Below are positions 34,893 to 42,935 of a DNA stretch of 64,000 nucleotides, piece after piece. The notes below the pieces were generated by a model. The model was not told the origin of the DNA and searched no databases. It was given only the letters and a program-made list of their open reading frames with translations. The position numbers and the translations under genes are program-made. This stretch comes from Paenibacillus vini. Its GTDB lineage: Bacteria > Bacillota > Bacilli > Paenibacillales > Paenibacillaceae. Numbering within the stretch: the first letter of the stretch is position 1; the number at the start of each line of letters is the position of its first letter. Location: contig NZ_BOSL01000003.1 in the NCBI RefSeq assembly GCF_018403325.1, forward strand, positions 186,001 through 250,000, in the 5' to 3' direction.

Positions 34893-34940
34893 AGAAGCAC
34901 AGGATGCAGAATTTCTTCTGTACCCTGTGCTTATCTTTTG
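34893..34940. terminator. Terminator after AAA+ operon
   Basis: AAGCACAGG/CCTGTGCTT stem with an inner CAGAA/TTCTG helix, followed by a mixed T tract; the genes either side converge. Confidence 0.55.
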
Positions 34941-34952
34941 TAATAATGCTGT

Positions 34953-35459
34953 TTATGAGAAAATGCTGTCCTCCATCGCAAAGTCGAAATCTCCGATATC
35001 AAATACCTGAACCGGGGCTTCGGCGGCGATGATCCGGCGGATCAGCTCTAGCTGGTCTGTTAAAATAGGGGCGTTCTCCCGCTGCGCGGCAAGCACGATT
35101 TCGGTTTCGATAGGATCGAGCAATTCGCCGTACTGTTCATTGTCAACCGAGTTGATGACGATCCAGGAGATATTGTCGCCAAACAGAATAGCAGGACTCT
35201 TTGACCAAGGGACGGCAAGCGCCCGTTCCAGCTTCTTCCGGTTCAGCGGTTCTTCCAGATAAGAGATCAGTTCGTTGATCTTGTTCTTGACGTGCAGGTC
35301 GTCCGAGGGATCGTTCATAAGCGGTTCCGGACTGTTTTGAAATTCATAGAGCTCCATGACGGTGGTGTAAGGGACAATATATTCGACAGGTGCTGAAGGC
35401 ACCAGCAATTCACCGTAAATCGCCACCATCACGGCCTCGATTACAAATCGACGTGACAT
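34953..35459 (-). CDS. Conserved protein of unknown function
   Basis: A 168-residue, soluble, acidic protein beginning MSRRFVIEAVMVAIYGELL. It contains a stretch (IETEIVLAAQRENAPILTDQ) that recalls PIN-like folds, but the full acidic active site is not evident, so no function is assigned. The ATG at 35459 follows TAGGAGGATAACC on the minus strand. It is a single gene, convergent with the AAA+ operon and divergent from the APH-like kinase gene. Confidence 0.78.
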   Translation of the reverse strand: MSRRFVIEAVMVAIYGELLVPSAPVEYIVPYTTVMELYEFQNSPEPLMNDPSDDLHVKNKINELISYLEEPLNRKKLERALAVPWSKSPAILFGDNISWIVINSVDNEQYGELLDPIETEIVLAAQRENAPILTDQLELIRRIIAAEAPVQVFDIGDFDFAMEDSIFS

Positions 35460-35660
35460 GGTTATCCTCCTAATGCGGCTGCTGCCTTTCGCTGCCTGTT
35501 CTTTGTTGCGAAGCGGTGAAAGTGGGGCTGGTACTTATGCGCCGCATCTTTTGCCGCGTTACAGGCAGTGACATGTTATTATGGAGTATATCATTATTGT
35601 GTTTACAAATACAGCTTTACGGGAAAAATACGCGGTTGTCCAAAGAAGGGAGGCTGTTGT

Positions 35661-36638
35661 ATGGAAATAAACGTTAGAGCGGAAGGGCAGCTACTGCCGC
35701 AGTCGGTACTTACTTGGGTTGAGGAGCAAGCGGGTAGACGGACCGGAAAATTGGCCAGAGTGGAGCAAGTGATGCCGATGCAAGGGGGAATTTCTTCTGC
35801 GGTGTATGCATTGGAAATTTCATTGGCTGACGATAAAGAGCACCTGAATTGGGTACTGCGTCAATTTACGGACAAAGTCTGGCTTCAGGCTGAGCCGGAT
35901 CTGGCCGAGCATGAAACGGCAGCATTGCAGGCCGCGAAATCGGCCGGAATACCTTCTCCGGAGTGGATTGCCGCAGATCCGACTGGCGAGCGGTGCGGAT
36001 TGCCGATGGTGCTGATGAGCCGTCTCCCGGGTAAGGTAGTTTTGCCAGCGAGTCCCTCAGAGAGCTGGATTCGGGGACTGGCTGAAGCGGCAGCCGCCTT
36101 GCATGGTAATCAGGCTTCGATGAATGAACCGATAGTATGGAACTATTTTACTTATAATAAAATAGAAGATCTTCAGGTACCTGCATGGACGACTACTCCT
36201 TCCGCTTGGGCCAAGCTGATTGAGCGCGTTAAGAGACCGGCCCCCAATTATGTGCCTCGTCTCATTCATCGGGACTATCACCCGGCCAATGTGCTTTGGC
36301 TGCAGGACCGCGTGAGCGGCGTCGTGGATTGGGTAAATGCATGCCAAGGTCCTGCAGGGATCGATACCGGTCATTGCCGATTGAATTTGGTTCAACTGTA
36401 CGGAGTGGAAACGGCGGATGCTTTTATGGAAGCTTATCTGGCTTCTCCTGGAAGCGTGATAGAGGCAGCGGATCCTTATTGGGACATACTTACCTTGATT
36501 GAGGTACTGCCGGGTCCTCCCGGGGTATATAAAGGTTGGGAAGATCTTGGCTTTCAAGGACTGACCGCCGAATTGATCGAAACGCGTCTTGATGCGTATG
36601 CAGAGAGATTGGCAAATGAAATAGGATTGCAAAAGTGA
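35661..36638 (+). CDS. Aminoglycoside-phosphotransferase-like kinase (APH family)
   Basis: A 325-residue APH/choline-kinase-fold protein. The N-lobe contains MQGGISSAVYALEI; the catalytic loop is LIHRDYHPANVLW (HxDxxxxN) and the metal-binding motif is VVDWVNAC. Family members phosphorylate antibiotics, choline, homoserine or other small molecules; nothing indicates real antibiotic resistance. The ATG at 35661 follows AAGGGAGGC; the frame extends upstream without a better start. A repeat-filled gap follows. Confidence 0.87.
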   Translation: MEINVRAEGQLLPQSVLTWVEEQAGRRTGKLARVEQVMPMQGGISSAVYALEISLADDKEHLNWVLRQFTDKVWLQAEPDLAEHETAALQAAKSAGIPSPEWIAADPTGERCGLPMVLMSRLPGKVVLPASPSESWIRGLAEAAAALHGNQASMNEPIVWNYFTYNKIEDLQVPAWTTTPSAWAKLIERVKRPAPNYVPRLIHRDYHPANVLWLQDRVSGVVDWVNACQGPAGIDTGHCRLNLVQLYGVETADAFMEAYLASPGSVIEAADPYWDILTLIEVLPGPPGVYKGWEDLGFQGLTAELIETRLDAYAERLANEIGLQK

Positions 36639-36659
36639 TTCAGTCCATGTTGATCGGAA

Positions 36660-36880
36660 TGAGAAAAAAGGGACTTTAGGGGCGCTATTTGAGAGAATAT
36701 AAGCTTTACAGGAGAAATAAGGTGCTTTTAGGGTCTTATTTTGCAAACTGAGACCTGGATAGCCCACTTCAAGCATGTTTAAGACAAATAAGGCCCCGGA
36801 AGGATCTTATTAACGAGGAAAATACTGATTTTGATAAAATAAGACCCAAAAAGTCCTCTATGGTTTGTTTTTCAAAATCA
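36660..36880. repeat. Degenerate hairpin repeats (AAATAAG ... CTTATTT)
   Basis: AAATAAG occurs at 36715, 36786 and 36837. The first two are followed 13-20 bases later by its complement CTTATT(T), giving small stem-loops. The units are diverged and irregularly spaced (71 and 51 bases). No coding frame is apparent in this 286-base gap. Confidence 0.5.
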
Positions 36881-36924
36881 ATTGTTCATTTTTGTAGAGA
36901 AAAGCAGAGGGAAGTGCAGCCGAG

Positions 36925-38679
36925 TTGAAACAATGGAAAGCTTATTTTAAATTTGTTAAGCCTTATACGAAGTGGATTATATTAACCTTGATCATCGGGA
37001 TTTTGAAATTTGGGATTCCGTCCCTATTACCGCTCGTTCAGAAGTATGTAGTGGATGACATACTGCTCAATCAGGCCGTGGATATAACTGAAAAAATAAA
37101 CCGGCTTTTGGTTGTACTTGGAGGTACATTCTTTTTATTCGTTATAGTGCGGGGACCTGTCGAATATGCAAGGCAATATTTCGCTCAGTTCATTACAGCC
37201 AAAATTCTGTTCGACCTGCGCAACAAGCTGTATGCCCATTTACAGCGGTTGTCGCTCCGCTATTATCAGAATACTAAAGTGGGTGAAGTCATCTCCCGCT
37301 TTATCAATGACGCCGAGCAAACGAAGAATATCGTAGAAGTCGGCATGATGAATGTATGGCTGGATTCGTTCACTTTGGTGTTCGTGCTAGGTTTCATGTT
37401 CTATCTTAACCCGCTGCTTACCCTTGTCGCGATTTCCATATTTCCGCTTTATGCCATCGCGGTCAAAGTGTTGTACAAGCGGCTGAAGAAGCTTACCAAG
37501 GATCGCTCCGCCGCGCTGGCCGGGATCCAGGCTTATTTGCATGAGCGGATCCAGGGGATCTCGGTGATCCGCAGTTTTGCGCTGGAACGCCACGATGCGC
37601 GGCAGTTCGAGGGGATCAACGGTAAATATCTTAGCAGGGCAATGGCGCACAGCCGATGGAATGCATGGACATTCGCCATTATAAATACACTGACGGATAT
37701 TGCGCCGCTGCTTGTCATCGGATACGGGGGTTACCAGGTGATCCAGGGTCATTTAACGCTGGGAACATTCGTTGCGTTTTTTGGCTATCTCGATCGGTTA
37801 TATGCACCGCTGAAACGCTTGATCAACTCTTCCACAATCCTGACCCAAGCATCCGCTTCCTGGGAAAGAGTGCTGGAATTGCTGGAGGAGCCGTATGAAA
37901 TGACGGATGCCAAAGGTGCAGAGGTGATGCCGGCCGGCACTCATGGTATTACTTTTCGGAATGTATGGTTTAAATATCAGGAGCAAGGGAACTGGGTGCT
38001 TAAAAATATTTCGCTGCAGGTCAACCCGGGGCAGACGGTTGCTTTTGTCGGGATGAGCGGAGGCGGAAAGTCTTCTCTTGTCGGCTTGATTCCTCGCTTC
38101 TATGACATCCAGAAGGGTACGCTGACGGTCGGAGGAAAGGATGTCCGGGACTGGACGATGGAAAGCTTGCGCAGCCGGGTTGGTATGGTGCTCCAAGATA
38201 ACTTCCTATTTAGCGGGAACGTGCGAGACAACATCAAACTGGGCAATCCCGAAGCGGATGACGAAGACGTCGTAGCCGCGGCAAAAGCGGCGAATGCGCA
38301 CGAATTTATCATGGCGCTGCCGCAGGGCTATGATACCGAAGTGGGCGAACGGGGCGTGAAGCTGTCCGGTGGCCAGAAGCAGCGGGTTGCCATTGCCCGC
38401 GTATTCCTGAAGGATCCGCCGATCCTCATTCTGGACGAAGCAACATCAGCGCTTGATTTGGAATCGGAGCATCTGATCCAGCAATCGCTGCAGGATCTTT
38501 CCAAGAGCCGGACCACGCTGATCGTTGCTCACCGCTTATCCACGATTACGCATGCGGATCTTATTATCGTGATGAAGAATGGGGCGGTCGCCGAACGGGG
38601 CACCCATGAAGAGTTGATGGCCAAGCCGGAAGGCGTCTACGCGCAATTGTATAATATTCAAAACCTGAATCATCAGTAA
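36925..38679 (+). CDS. YgaD-like ABC multidrug/lipid exporter
   Basis: A 584-residue homodimer-type ABC exporter: six transmembrane helices (about 1-310), then an ATPase domain with Walker A GMSGGGKSS, signature LSGGQKQR and Walker B LILDEATSALD, all canonical. It resembles B. subtilis YgaD and MsbA-like exporters. The start is TTG at 36925 after GAGGGAAG. It is a single gene bounded by a repeat-filled gap and a strong terminator. The substrate is unknown. Confidence 0.9.
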   Translation: MKQWKAYFKFVKPYTKWIILTLIIGILKFGIPSLLPLVQKYVVDDILLNQAVDITEKINRLLVVLGGTFFLFVIVRGPVEYARQYFAQFITAKILFDLRNKLYAHLQRLSLRYYQNTKVGEVISRFINDAEQTKNIVEVGMMNVWLDSFTLVFVLGFMFYLNPLLTLVAISIFPLYAIAVKVLYKRLKKLTKDRSAALAGIQAYLHERIQGISVIRSFALERHDARQFEGINGKYLSRAMAHSRWNAWTFAIINTLTDIAPLLVIGYGGYQVIQGHLTLGTFVAFFGYLDRLYAPLKRLINSSTILTQASASWERVLELLEEPYEMTDAKGAEVMPAGTHGITFRNVWFKYQEQGNWVLKNISLQVNPGQTVAFVGMSGGGKSSLVGLIPRFYDIQKGTLTVGGKDVRDWTMESLRSRVGMVLQDNFLFSGNVRDNIKLGNPEADDEDVVAAAKAANAHEFIMALPQGYDTEVGERGVKLSGGQKQRVAIARVFLKDPPILILDEATSALDLESEHLIQQSLQDLSKSRTTLIVAHRLSTITHADLIIVMKNGAVAERGTHEELMAKPEGVYAQLYNIQNLNHQ

Positions 38680-38696
38680 ATGGATCAAAAAGATGG

Positions 38697-38745
38697 ATCG
38701 CCTCAGTTGCCGGAGTACCGGCACACTGGGGCGATTATTTTTTCT
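38697..38745 (+). terminator. Terminator after ABC exporter
   Basis: A long imperfect stem ATCGCCTCAGT...ACTGGGGCGAT with inner TGCCGG/CCGGCA, followed by TATTTTTTCT. Confidence 0.85.
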
Positions 38746-39215
38746 ATACAAGGTTGTATAATTTCAAGTTGATGTAGGACAATTAAATAAATTGTAACTC
38801 AACTTTCGCAGCTTATTTTCGGTAGGTAAGCCCTGATGTAAATGGGTAAACCTGCAATCCATTGCTGAAGGTATGTTTGGATAAGCGTTGTAATCATGCT
38901 GGAGCATACATATCGGAATTATTGAGGAATATTAGAGGAATCATGCAAAAGTGCAGTAATTTATTTATTAACCGGTTTGAAAGGGAAGCATTACTGCAAA
39001 AATACATCATTACTCCTCATTCTGAGTAACTTTATCTCTACAAGCCCAAAAATACTGCACAATTGCATCCGTTCCGCTAATATTACGTTGTCGTGGCTTA
39101 AATTAATGTAGTATTGCAGAAATTTAAAACGATATCAATATAATGAGATCGCAAGGTTACCAATACCCTCGACATTGTTGATGTCAAGCCGCGCAGTTGC
39201 GTGTTGCTTGCGCCA
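38746..39215. repeat. AT-rich gap with GCAGTAAT inverted repeats
   Basis: GCAGTAAT (38953-38960) and ATTACTGC (38990-38997) form an inverted repeat, and related pieces (ATACTGCA, TATTGCAG) recur to about 39120. No gene or RNA is recognised in this 470-base stretch. Confidence 0.4.
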
Positions 39216-39496
39216 ATGATAGCTAAGGTATATTTGAGGCCAGGGCTGGCCAAGGTTCTCAAGTTGCCCTTGCCGATAGCAGGAGTGGCAAAATACTAAT
39301 TCTTTTAACCAGCATCATTGTAGGAATATTAATTATGTTCTCGCCAGTATTTATTACAGGATCTTATTATGACGTTAATAAAGTAATGGGAAATCTTTTG
39401 AGTGCTGAAATGGTCGTTAGAACTCTGGCTGTAGTTATTGGATTATTAACTATGTATGATGGTGTAAAGACATTTTTAAAAAATAAAATATCCTGA
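39216..39496 (+). pseudogene. Frameshifted small membrane-protein gene
   Basis: An ATG-started frame (39216, MIAKVYLRPGLAKVLK...) stops at 39299. Just past an AAAA run at 39290-39293, another frame continues as KILILLTSIIVGILIMFSPV and runs to a TGA at 39494-39496. Adding one A would give a single protein of about 93 residues with two hydrophobic helices. The second part alone could start at ATG 39335 (53 residues) but has no ribosome site. I interpret it as a decayed gene, or a sequencing error in the A run. No family is recognised. Confidence 0.45.
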
Positions 39497-39510
39497 ATTT
39501 GAAGTAAGAC

Positions 39511-39553
39511 AAAAGGCTGTCTTTTGAATGAATGTTCAAGAGACAGCCTTTTC
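39511..39553. terminator. Terminator downstream of DUF441 gene
   Basis: AAAGGCTGTC/GACAGCCTTT stem with an extended TTGAA/TTCAA inner helix and A/T flanks; suits the minus-strand DUF441 gene. Confidence 0.82.
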
Positions 39554-39562
39554 CAATATGCT

Positions 39563-40015
39563 TTACATTTTGCCGATAAACAGCGAAAGGATTCCTGCAG
39601 CGATCAATGGGCCGACCGGCACGCCGCGGAAAAAGGCGACGCCAAGCACCGTGCCGATCAGGAGTCCGGCTACTACGGTAGGCTGGCTGCCCATCAGGGT
39701 GGCGCCTCGCCCGCCAAGCCAAGCGACCAGCATTCCTACAGCGATGGCGAGCAGAGACTTCCAATGAAAGAAGGAAGACCATAGGGTTTGAAGCGACAGC
39801 TTCCCGCTGGCGACGGGGGCCATTACGCCGATAGTCAGGATAATGATACCTACCGTAAGACCGTATTTCTCCAACCAGGGAAAGGCGTAATGCATATGGA
39901 GAACACGGATCAGCAGCAGGACAATCATAGCAACGGTGATCGGCATATTGCTGCTGAAAATTCCCAACCCGGCCATGAGCAAAAGTAAAAGTGATACAAC
40001 ATCGATTTGATTCAT
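39563..40015 (-). CDS. DUF441 membrane protein
   Basis: A 150-residue membrane protein with four to five hydrophobic segments matching DUF441 (E. coli YeaL, B. subtilis YtwI). Family segments are [40 protein letters not shown] and [18 protein letters not shown]. The ATG at 40015 follows AAGGAGAGAAT. Its function is unknown. It lies 36 bases downstream of ypdA on the same strand and may be co-transcribed with it. Confidence 0.92.
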   Translation of the reverse strand: MNQIDVVSLLLLLMAGLGIFSSNMPITVAMIVLLLIRVLHMHYAFPWLEKYGLTVGIIILTIGVMAPVASGKLSLQTLWSSFFHWKSLLAIAVGMLVAWLGGRGATLMGSQPTVVAGLLIGTVLGVAFFRGVPVGPLIAAGILSLFIGKM

Positions 40016-40051
40016 GTATGAAATTCTCTCCTTACTCCATTCCTATGGAGT

Positions 40052-41044
40052 CTATGCCTTATCGGATAACAGATCGCTGATATGCTCTGCGAGCAGGCGT
40101 CCGTGATCGCGTCCGGATTCGATGAATACTTCGTTTGCGTTGCGGCCGGAAGCGATAACGCCGGCGACATAGATGCCGGGGATATTCGTCTCCATCGTCT
40201 CCGGATTAAAGACCGGTTTCTCCATCTCGCCGGACATTTCCACGCCGGCGTCCAGCATCAATTTCCGATCCGGGCGAAAGCCCGTCAAAGCGAGGACGAA
40301 ATCATTCGGAAGCACGGTTCTTTCCCGCATATCCACGGATTCTACGATAACTTCCCGTTTATGGATCTCGATCACTCTCGATTCCAGCAAAAGCTTGATT
40401 TTCCCCTTGTTTACCATGCTTTCAAACACAGGCTTCACCCAAGGCTTGACGGATTCGGACATCTCCTTGCCGCGGTAAACAACCGTAACCTCGGCATCCA
40501 CACGGATCAATTCCATCGCGGCATCGACTGCGGAGTTACTGCCCCCGATGATCGCAACTTTCATCCCTGCATAAGGGTGGGCTTCCTGGAAGTAATGGGT
40601 TACTTTATCGGTATCTTCCCCAGGGATTCCTAAAATATTTGGATGGTCAAAATAACCGGTAGAAATGACTACATAACGAGTAGGGTATTCCCACTTTTCA
40701 CCACTGCGGGTGATGGAATGAACGATAAAAGTGCCGTCCGGCTGACGTTCGATCCGGGTAGCTTCTTCGTAAGCGGCAATATGCACGCCGTAGTGTTGGG
40801 TAACCCGGCGGTAATAGGCGAGCGCTTCGTGACGGAAAGGTTTCTCGTTGGGAGAAACAAAAGGGATGTCGCCGATCTCCAGCATTTCTGCCGTACTGAA
40901 AAACTGCATATGTGTAGGATAGGAAAAAATCGAATGGACGAGGCAGTTTTTTTCAAGAATGAGCGTATGTAAGCCGCGCCGCTGACATTCGATGGCGGCG
41001 GATAGTCCGCAAGGACCCGCTCCGATGATTATGACGTCTTGCAT
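40052..41044 (-). CDS. ypdA: Bacillithiol disulfide reductase YpdA
   Basis: A 330-residue FAD/NADPH oxidoreductase of the YpdA family. It has an N-terminal FAD-binding IIIGAGPCGLSAAIE, the family's YPTHMQFFSTAEMLEIG segment, a second dinucleotide motif VAIIGGSNSAVDAA and the C-terminal GIYVAGVIASGRNANEVFIE. YpdA (Bdr) reduces bacillithiol disulfide, completing the Brx/BSH cycle, so it implies bacillithiol in this organism. The ATG at 41044 is used (AGGAGG 9 bases upstream) rather than an upstream frame extension. Confidence 0.94.
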   Translation of the reverse strand: MQDVIIIGAGPCGLSAAIECQRRGLHTLILEKNCLVHSIFSYPTHMQFFSTAEMLEIGDIPFVSPNEKPFRHEALAYYRRVTQHYGVHIAAYEEATRIERQPDGTFIVHSITRSGEKWEYPTRYVVISTGYFDHPNILGIPGEDTDKVTHYFQEAHPYAGMKVAIIGGSNSAVDAAMELIRVDAEVTVVYRGKEMSESVKPWVKPVFESMVNKGKIKLLLESRVIEIHKREVIVESVDMRERTVLPNDFVLALTGFRPDRKLMLDAGVEMSGEMEKPVFNPETMETNIPGIYVAGVIASGRNANEVFIESGRDHGRLLAEHISDLLSDKA

Positions 41045-41204
41045 GAGAGTCCTCCTAAAGTAAATTTGGTTGCCGAACATTAACATCCTACCGCAAACGC
41101 CAAAGAATATCCAGAGACGTGCCCTTTATCGGGCATGGCTTGTCCAGGGTATGACTTTTCTATGAAGATTTGCATAAATAGCGTTCAAATTTAAAATTTA
41201 AGGA

Positions 41205-41229
41205 TACAATAGTATTGAAAGCGCTTCCT
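41205..41229 (+). promoter_or_regulatory. -10 box with cre-like site over the start point
   Basis: TACAAT (41205-41210) is a good -10; the -35 is unclear. TGAAAGCGCTTCCT (41216-41229) fits the cre consensus at 13 of 14 positions and covers the likely transcription start, a roadblock position. Confidence 0.42.
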
Positions 41230-41263
41230 ACCCATGAAAAATCCAAGTTAGGAGGTACCATTC

Positions 41264-41737
41264 ATGTTATTCTGGATGAAAAATAACCGTAAGCGCAGTA
41301 AAGTCGCCGGTTCCCCTCCTGCCGTGCAGGTGTCGTTGGAAGAAGTAAAACAAGCCGTTCGAAAATATGAGACCGATATGCCGGAAGGAATTAACCGCAA
41401 ATCCTTGCTGTTACCTGACGGAAGTCTGGATTTGCAACGATTGTCCCGTTATTTGGGCGGGGTGAGTGACCAGAAATTTTATTTGTCGCGTGAAACTTAC
41501 GAGATTTTTGCAGAGGCAGACCGGGAAATTCCTTATTATCTGGATCTCGTACAGGTAGCGGTGGATACGTATATGGAGGAAACCGGCAAGCTGCCTGTCT
41601 TGAAACCGCAAGCGCCATATCAGGTTGATTTCAGGCTGCTGCATACGGAGCATTATCTCAAAGAGATACCACCTTTTCCGCTATATATCACGGATCAGGA
41701 AATGCTGCTCACGCACCGTCCCAAACAGGTAATATAG
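41264..41737 (+). CDS. DUF3939-like protein
   Basis: A 157-residue soluble protein beginning MLFWMKNNRKRSK. Its body (VSLEEVKQAVRKYETDMPEG ... FYLSRETYEIFAEADREIP) resembles the DUF3939 group of Bacilli; the assignment is from general pattern. No catalytic motif is seen. The ATG at 41264 follows AGGAGGTACC. A cre-like site lies over its likely promoter. Ends at a terminator before the HAD gene. Confidence 0.75.
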   Translation: MLFWMKNNRKRSKVAGSPPAVQVSLEEVKQAVRKYETDMPEGINRKSLLLPDGSLDLQRLSRYLGGVSDQKFYLSRETYEIFAEADREIPYYLDLVQVAVDTYMEETGKLPVLKPQAPYQVDFRLLHTEHYLKEIPPFPLYITDQEMLLTHRPKQVI

Positions 41738-41762
41738 TAGGCTATAAAGATTTAACCTGACT

Positions 41763-41802
41763 TAAGCGCAAGCTCCGTAAAAGGAGATGCGCTTTTTTGT
41801 TT
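41763..41802 (+). terminator. Terminator before HAD hydrolase gene
   Basis: AGCGCA-A-GCTCC/GGAGA-TGCGCT stem (one bulge) followed by TTTTTTGTTTT. Confidence 0.75.
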
Positions 41803-41870
41803 TGCCGAGACAATTTGACAGGCAGTTTTACAATAGAGGGAGAGAGATATACAGAAATGGGGGAGTAGGT

Positions 41871-42569
41871 ATGGAACAGATTAAAGCGATTTTGTTCGAT
41901 TTGGACAATACGCTCATGGACCGAGACCGGACTTTCCGGGGATTCGCCAGGCAATTAATAAGCGAACGGGTGAAGGTCAGCGGTCCGGAGGAGACGGAAC
42001 GGATTATTGAATATATGATTGAGAGCGACGCGGATGGATACCGTCCGAAAGAGGGCTTTTTCAAGGAACTGATACAGGAACTGCCATGGATAGTCAAGCC
42101 GGATTTGACGGAGCTGAAGTCTTATTATGATAAAAACTACATGTCTCACGCCCGTATAATGGAGCATGCGATTGAAACTTTAAAGGCTTGCCGTTCGCTG
42201 GGACTTAAGTTGGGTATCATTACGAACGGATTTAGTCATTTGCAGCATAGGAAAATTGATCTGCTGGAGCTGAGGGATCGTTTCGACGCAATAGTCGTAT
42301 CCGGTGATATCGGCATCAAAAAGCCGGATGAAAGAATCTACCGACTCGCATTGAAAAAACTTGGCGTCCGTGCGGAGGATACGGTGATTGTCGGCGATCA
42401 TCCCCGCAACGACATCTGGGGAGCCGCTCAGATAGGAATCCGTGGGATATGGCTGCTTCGAAAGCACGTTTGGTCTCCTGATCTGGAGGGCGGCACACCT
42501 TGGCACACGATCAAGGAATTGGATGAAGTCGCTCCATTGCTTCAGGCATCCTGTTTAACGGCGAAGTGA
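41871..42569 (+). CDS. HAD-family hydrolase
   Basis: A 232-residue HAD-superfamily phosphatase: motif I LFDLDNTLMD, motif II IITNG, the lysine in GIKKPDE and motif IV VIVGDHPRND. An alpha-helical cap sits between motifs I and II, as in YjjG-type nucleotidases and phosphoglycolate phosphatases. The ATG at 41871 follows GGGGGAGTAG; the frame's upstream extension overlaps the previous terminator. The substrate is unknown. Confidence 0.9.
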   Translation: MEQIKAILFDLDNTLMDRDRTFRGFARQLISERVKVSGPEETERIIEYMIESDADGYRPKEGFFKELIQELPWIVKPDLTELKSYYDKNYMSHARIMEHAIETLKACRSLGLKLGIITNGFSHLQHRKIDLLELRDRFDAIVVSGDIGIKKPDERIYRLALKKLGVRAEDTVIVGDHPRNDIWGAAQIGIRGIWLLRKHVWSPDLEGGTPWHTIKELDEVAPLLQASCLTAK

Positions 42570-42583
42570 ATTTCAAGTACAGG

Positions 42584-42613
42584 TTGACAAATGTTTCCTG
42601 ATTCGAATATGAT
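42584..42613 (+). promoter_or_regulatory. Promoter of the rsgA-like leader
   Basis: TTGACA (42584-42589), an 18-base spacer and TATGAT (42608-42613). Confidence 0.72.
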
Positions 42614-42645
42614 GTAGACAAATCTTTTCAAGGAGGCTGGTAATT

Positions 42646-42720
42646 ATGTACGGAGTAAACCAAACGGTATTCACAACAATCCAACATATGATTACGGTCT
42701 CTGAACGGGATAACTGTTAG
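42646..42720 (+). CDS. 24-residue leader peptide upstream of RsgA-like GTPase
   Basis: A short frame (MYGVNQTVFTTIQHMITVSE then RDNC) with an ideal AAGGAGG site 9 bases upstream. It lies 30 bases after a near-consensus promoter and is followed by a hairpin and two terminators before the GTPase gene. Size and position match translation-dependent attenuation leaders of antibiotic or ribosome-stress genes. It shows no run of a single amino acid, so amino-acid sensing is unlikely. Function inferred. Confidence 0.68.
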   Translation: MYGVNQTVFTTIQHMITVSERDNC

Positions 42721-42730
42721 CAGGCGTTTT

Positions 42731-42752
42731 TCGTTGTTTATCGGAACAACGA
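42731..42752 (+). promoter_or_regulatory. Leader hairpin after the leader peptide
   Basis: TCGTTGTT/AACAACGA, a perfect 8-bp stem with a 6-base loop, 10 bases after the leader stop; may be part of an antiterminator switch. Confidence 0.55.
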
Positions 42753-42779
42753 TAGAACTGTCTTGACAATGGAATATTG

Positions 42780-42811
42780 CCGCAGGACCGTAACGGTCCT
42801 GCGGTTTTTTC
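42780..42811 (+). terminator. Attenuator terminator before rsgA-like gene
   Basis: Perfect 11-bp stem CCGCAGGACCG/CGGTCCTGCGG with a 3-base loop followed by six T. It is 125 bases upstream of the coding start. Confidence 0.88.
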
Positions 42812-42852
42812 GTCTCCGGAGTTTTATTTGCTGTTCTTGCGGAGATGAGGGC

Positions 42853-42888
42853 GCGGGTGCTTTTGGCCGCGTCTTTTTTGTTTTTATT
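42853..42888 (+). terminator. Second leader terminator
   Basis: A shorter stem (CGCGG/CCGCG) followed by TTTTTTGTTTTT, in tandem with the preceding terminator. Confidence 0.55.
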
Positions 42889-42935
42889 GTCCCTTTGAAA
42901 AGAAGCAACTATATAGCGAATTGGAGGAATTCGAT

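Noticed and set aside
35661-36638. Aminoglycoside resistance gene
   Set aside because: Only the general APH fold and catalytic motifs are present; the family includes many non-resistance kinases and there is no mobile or resistance context.
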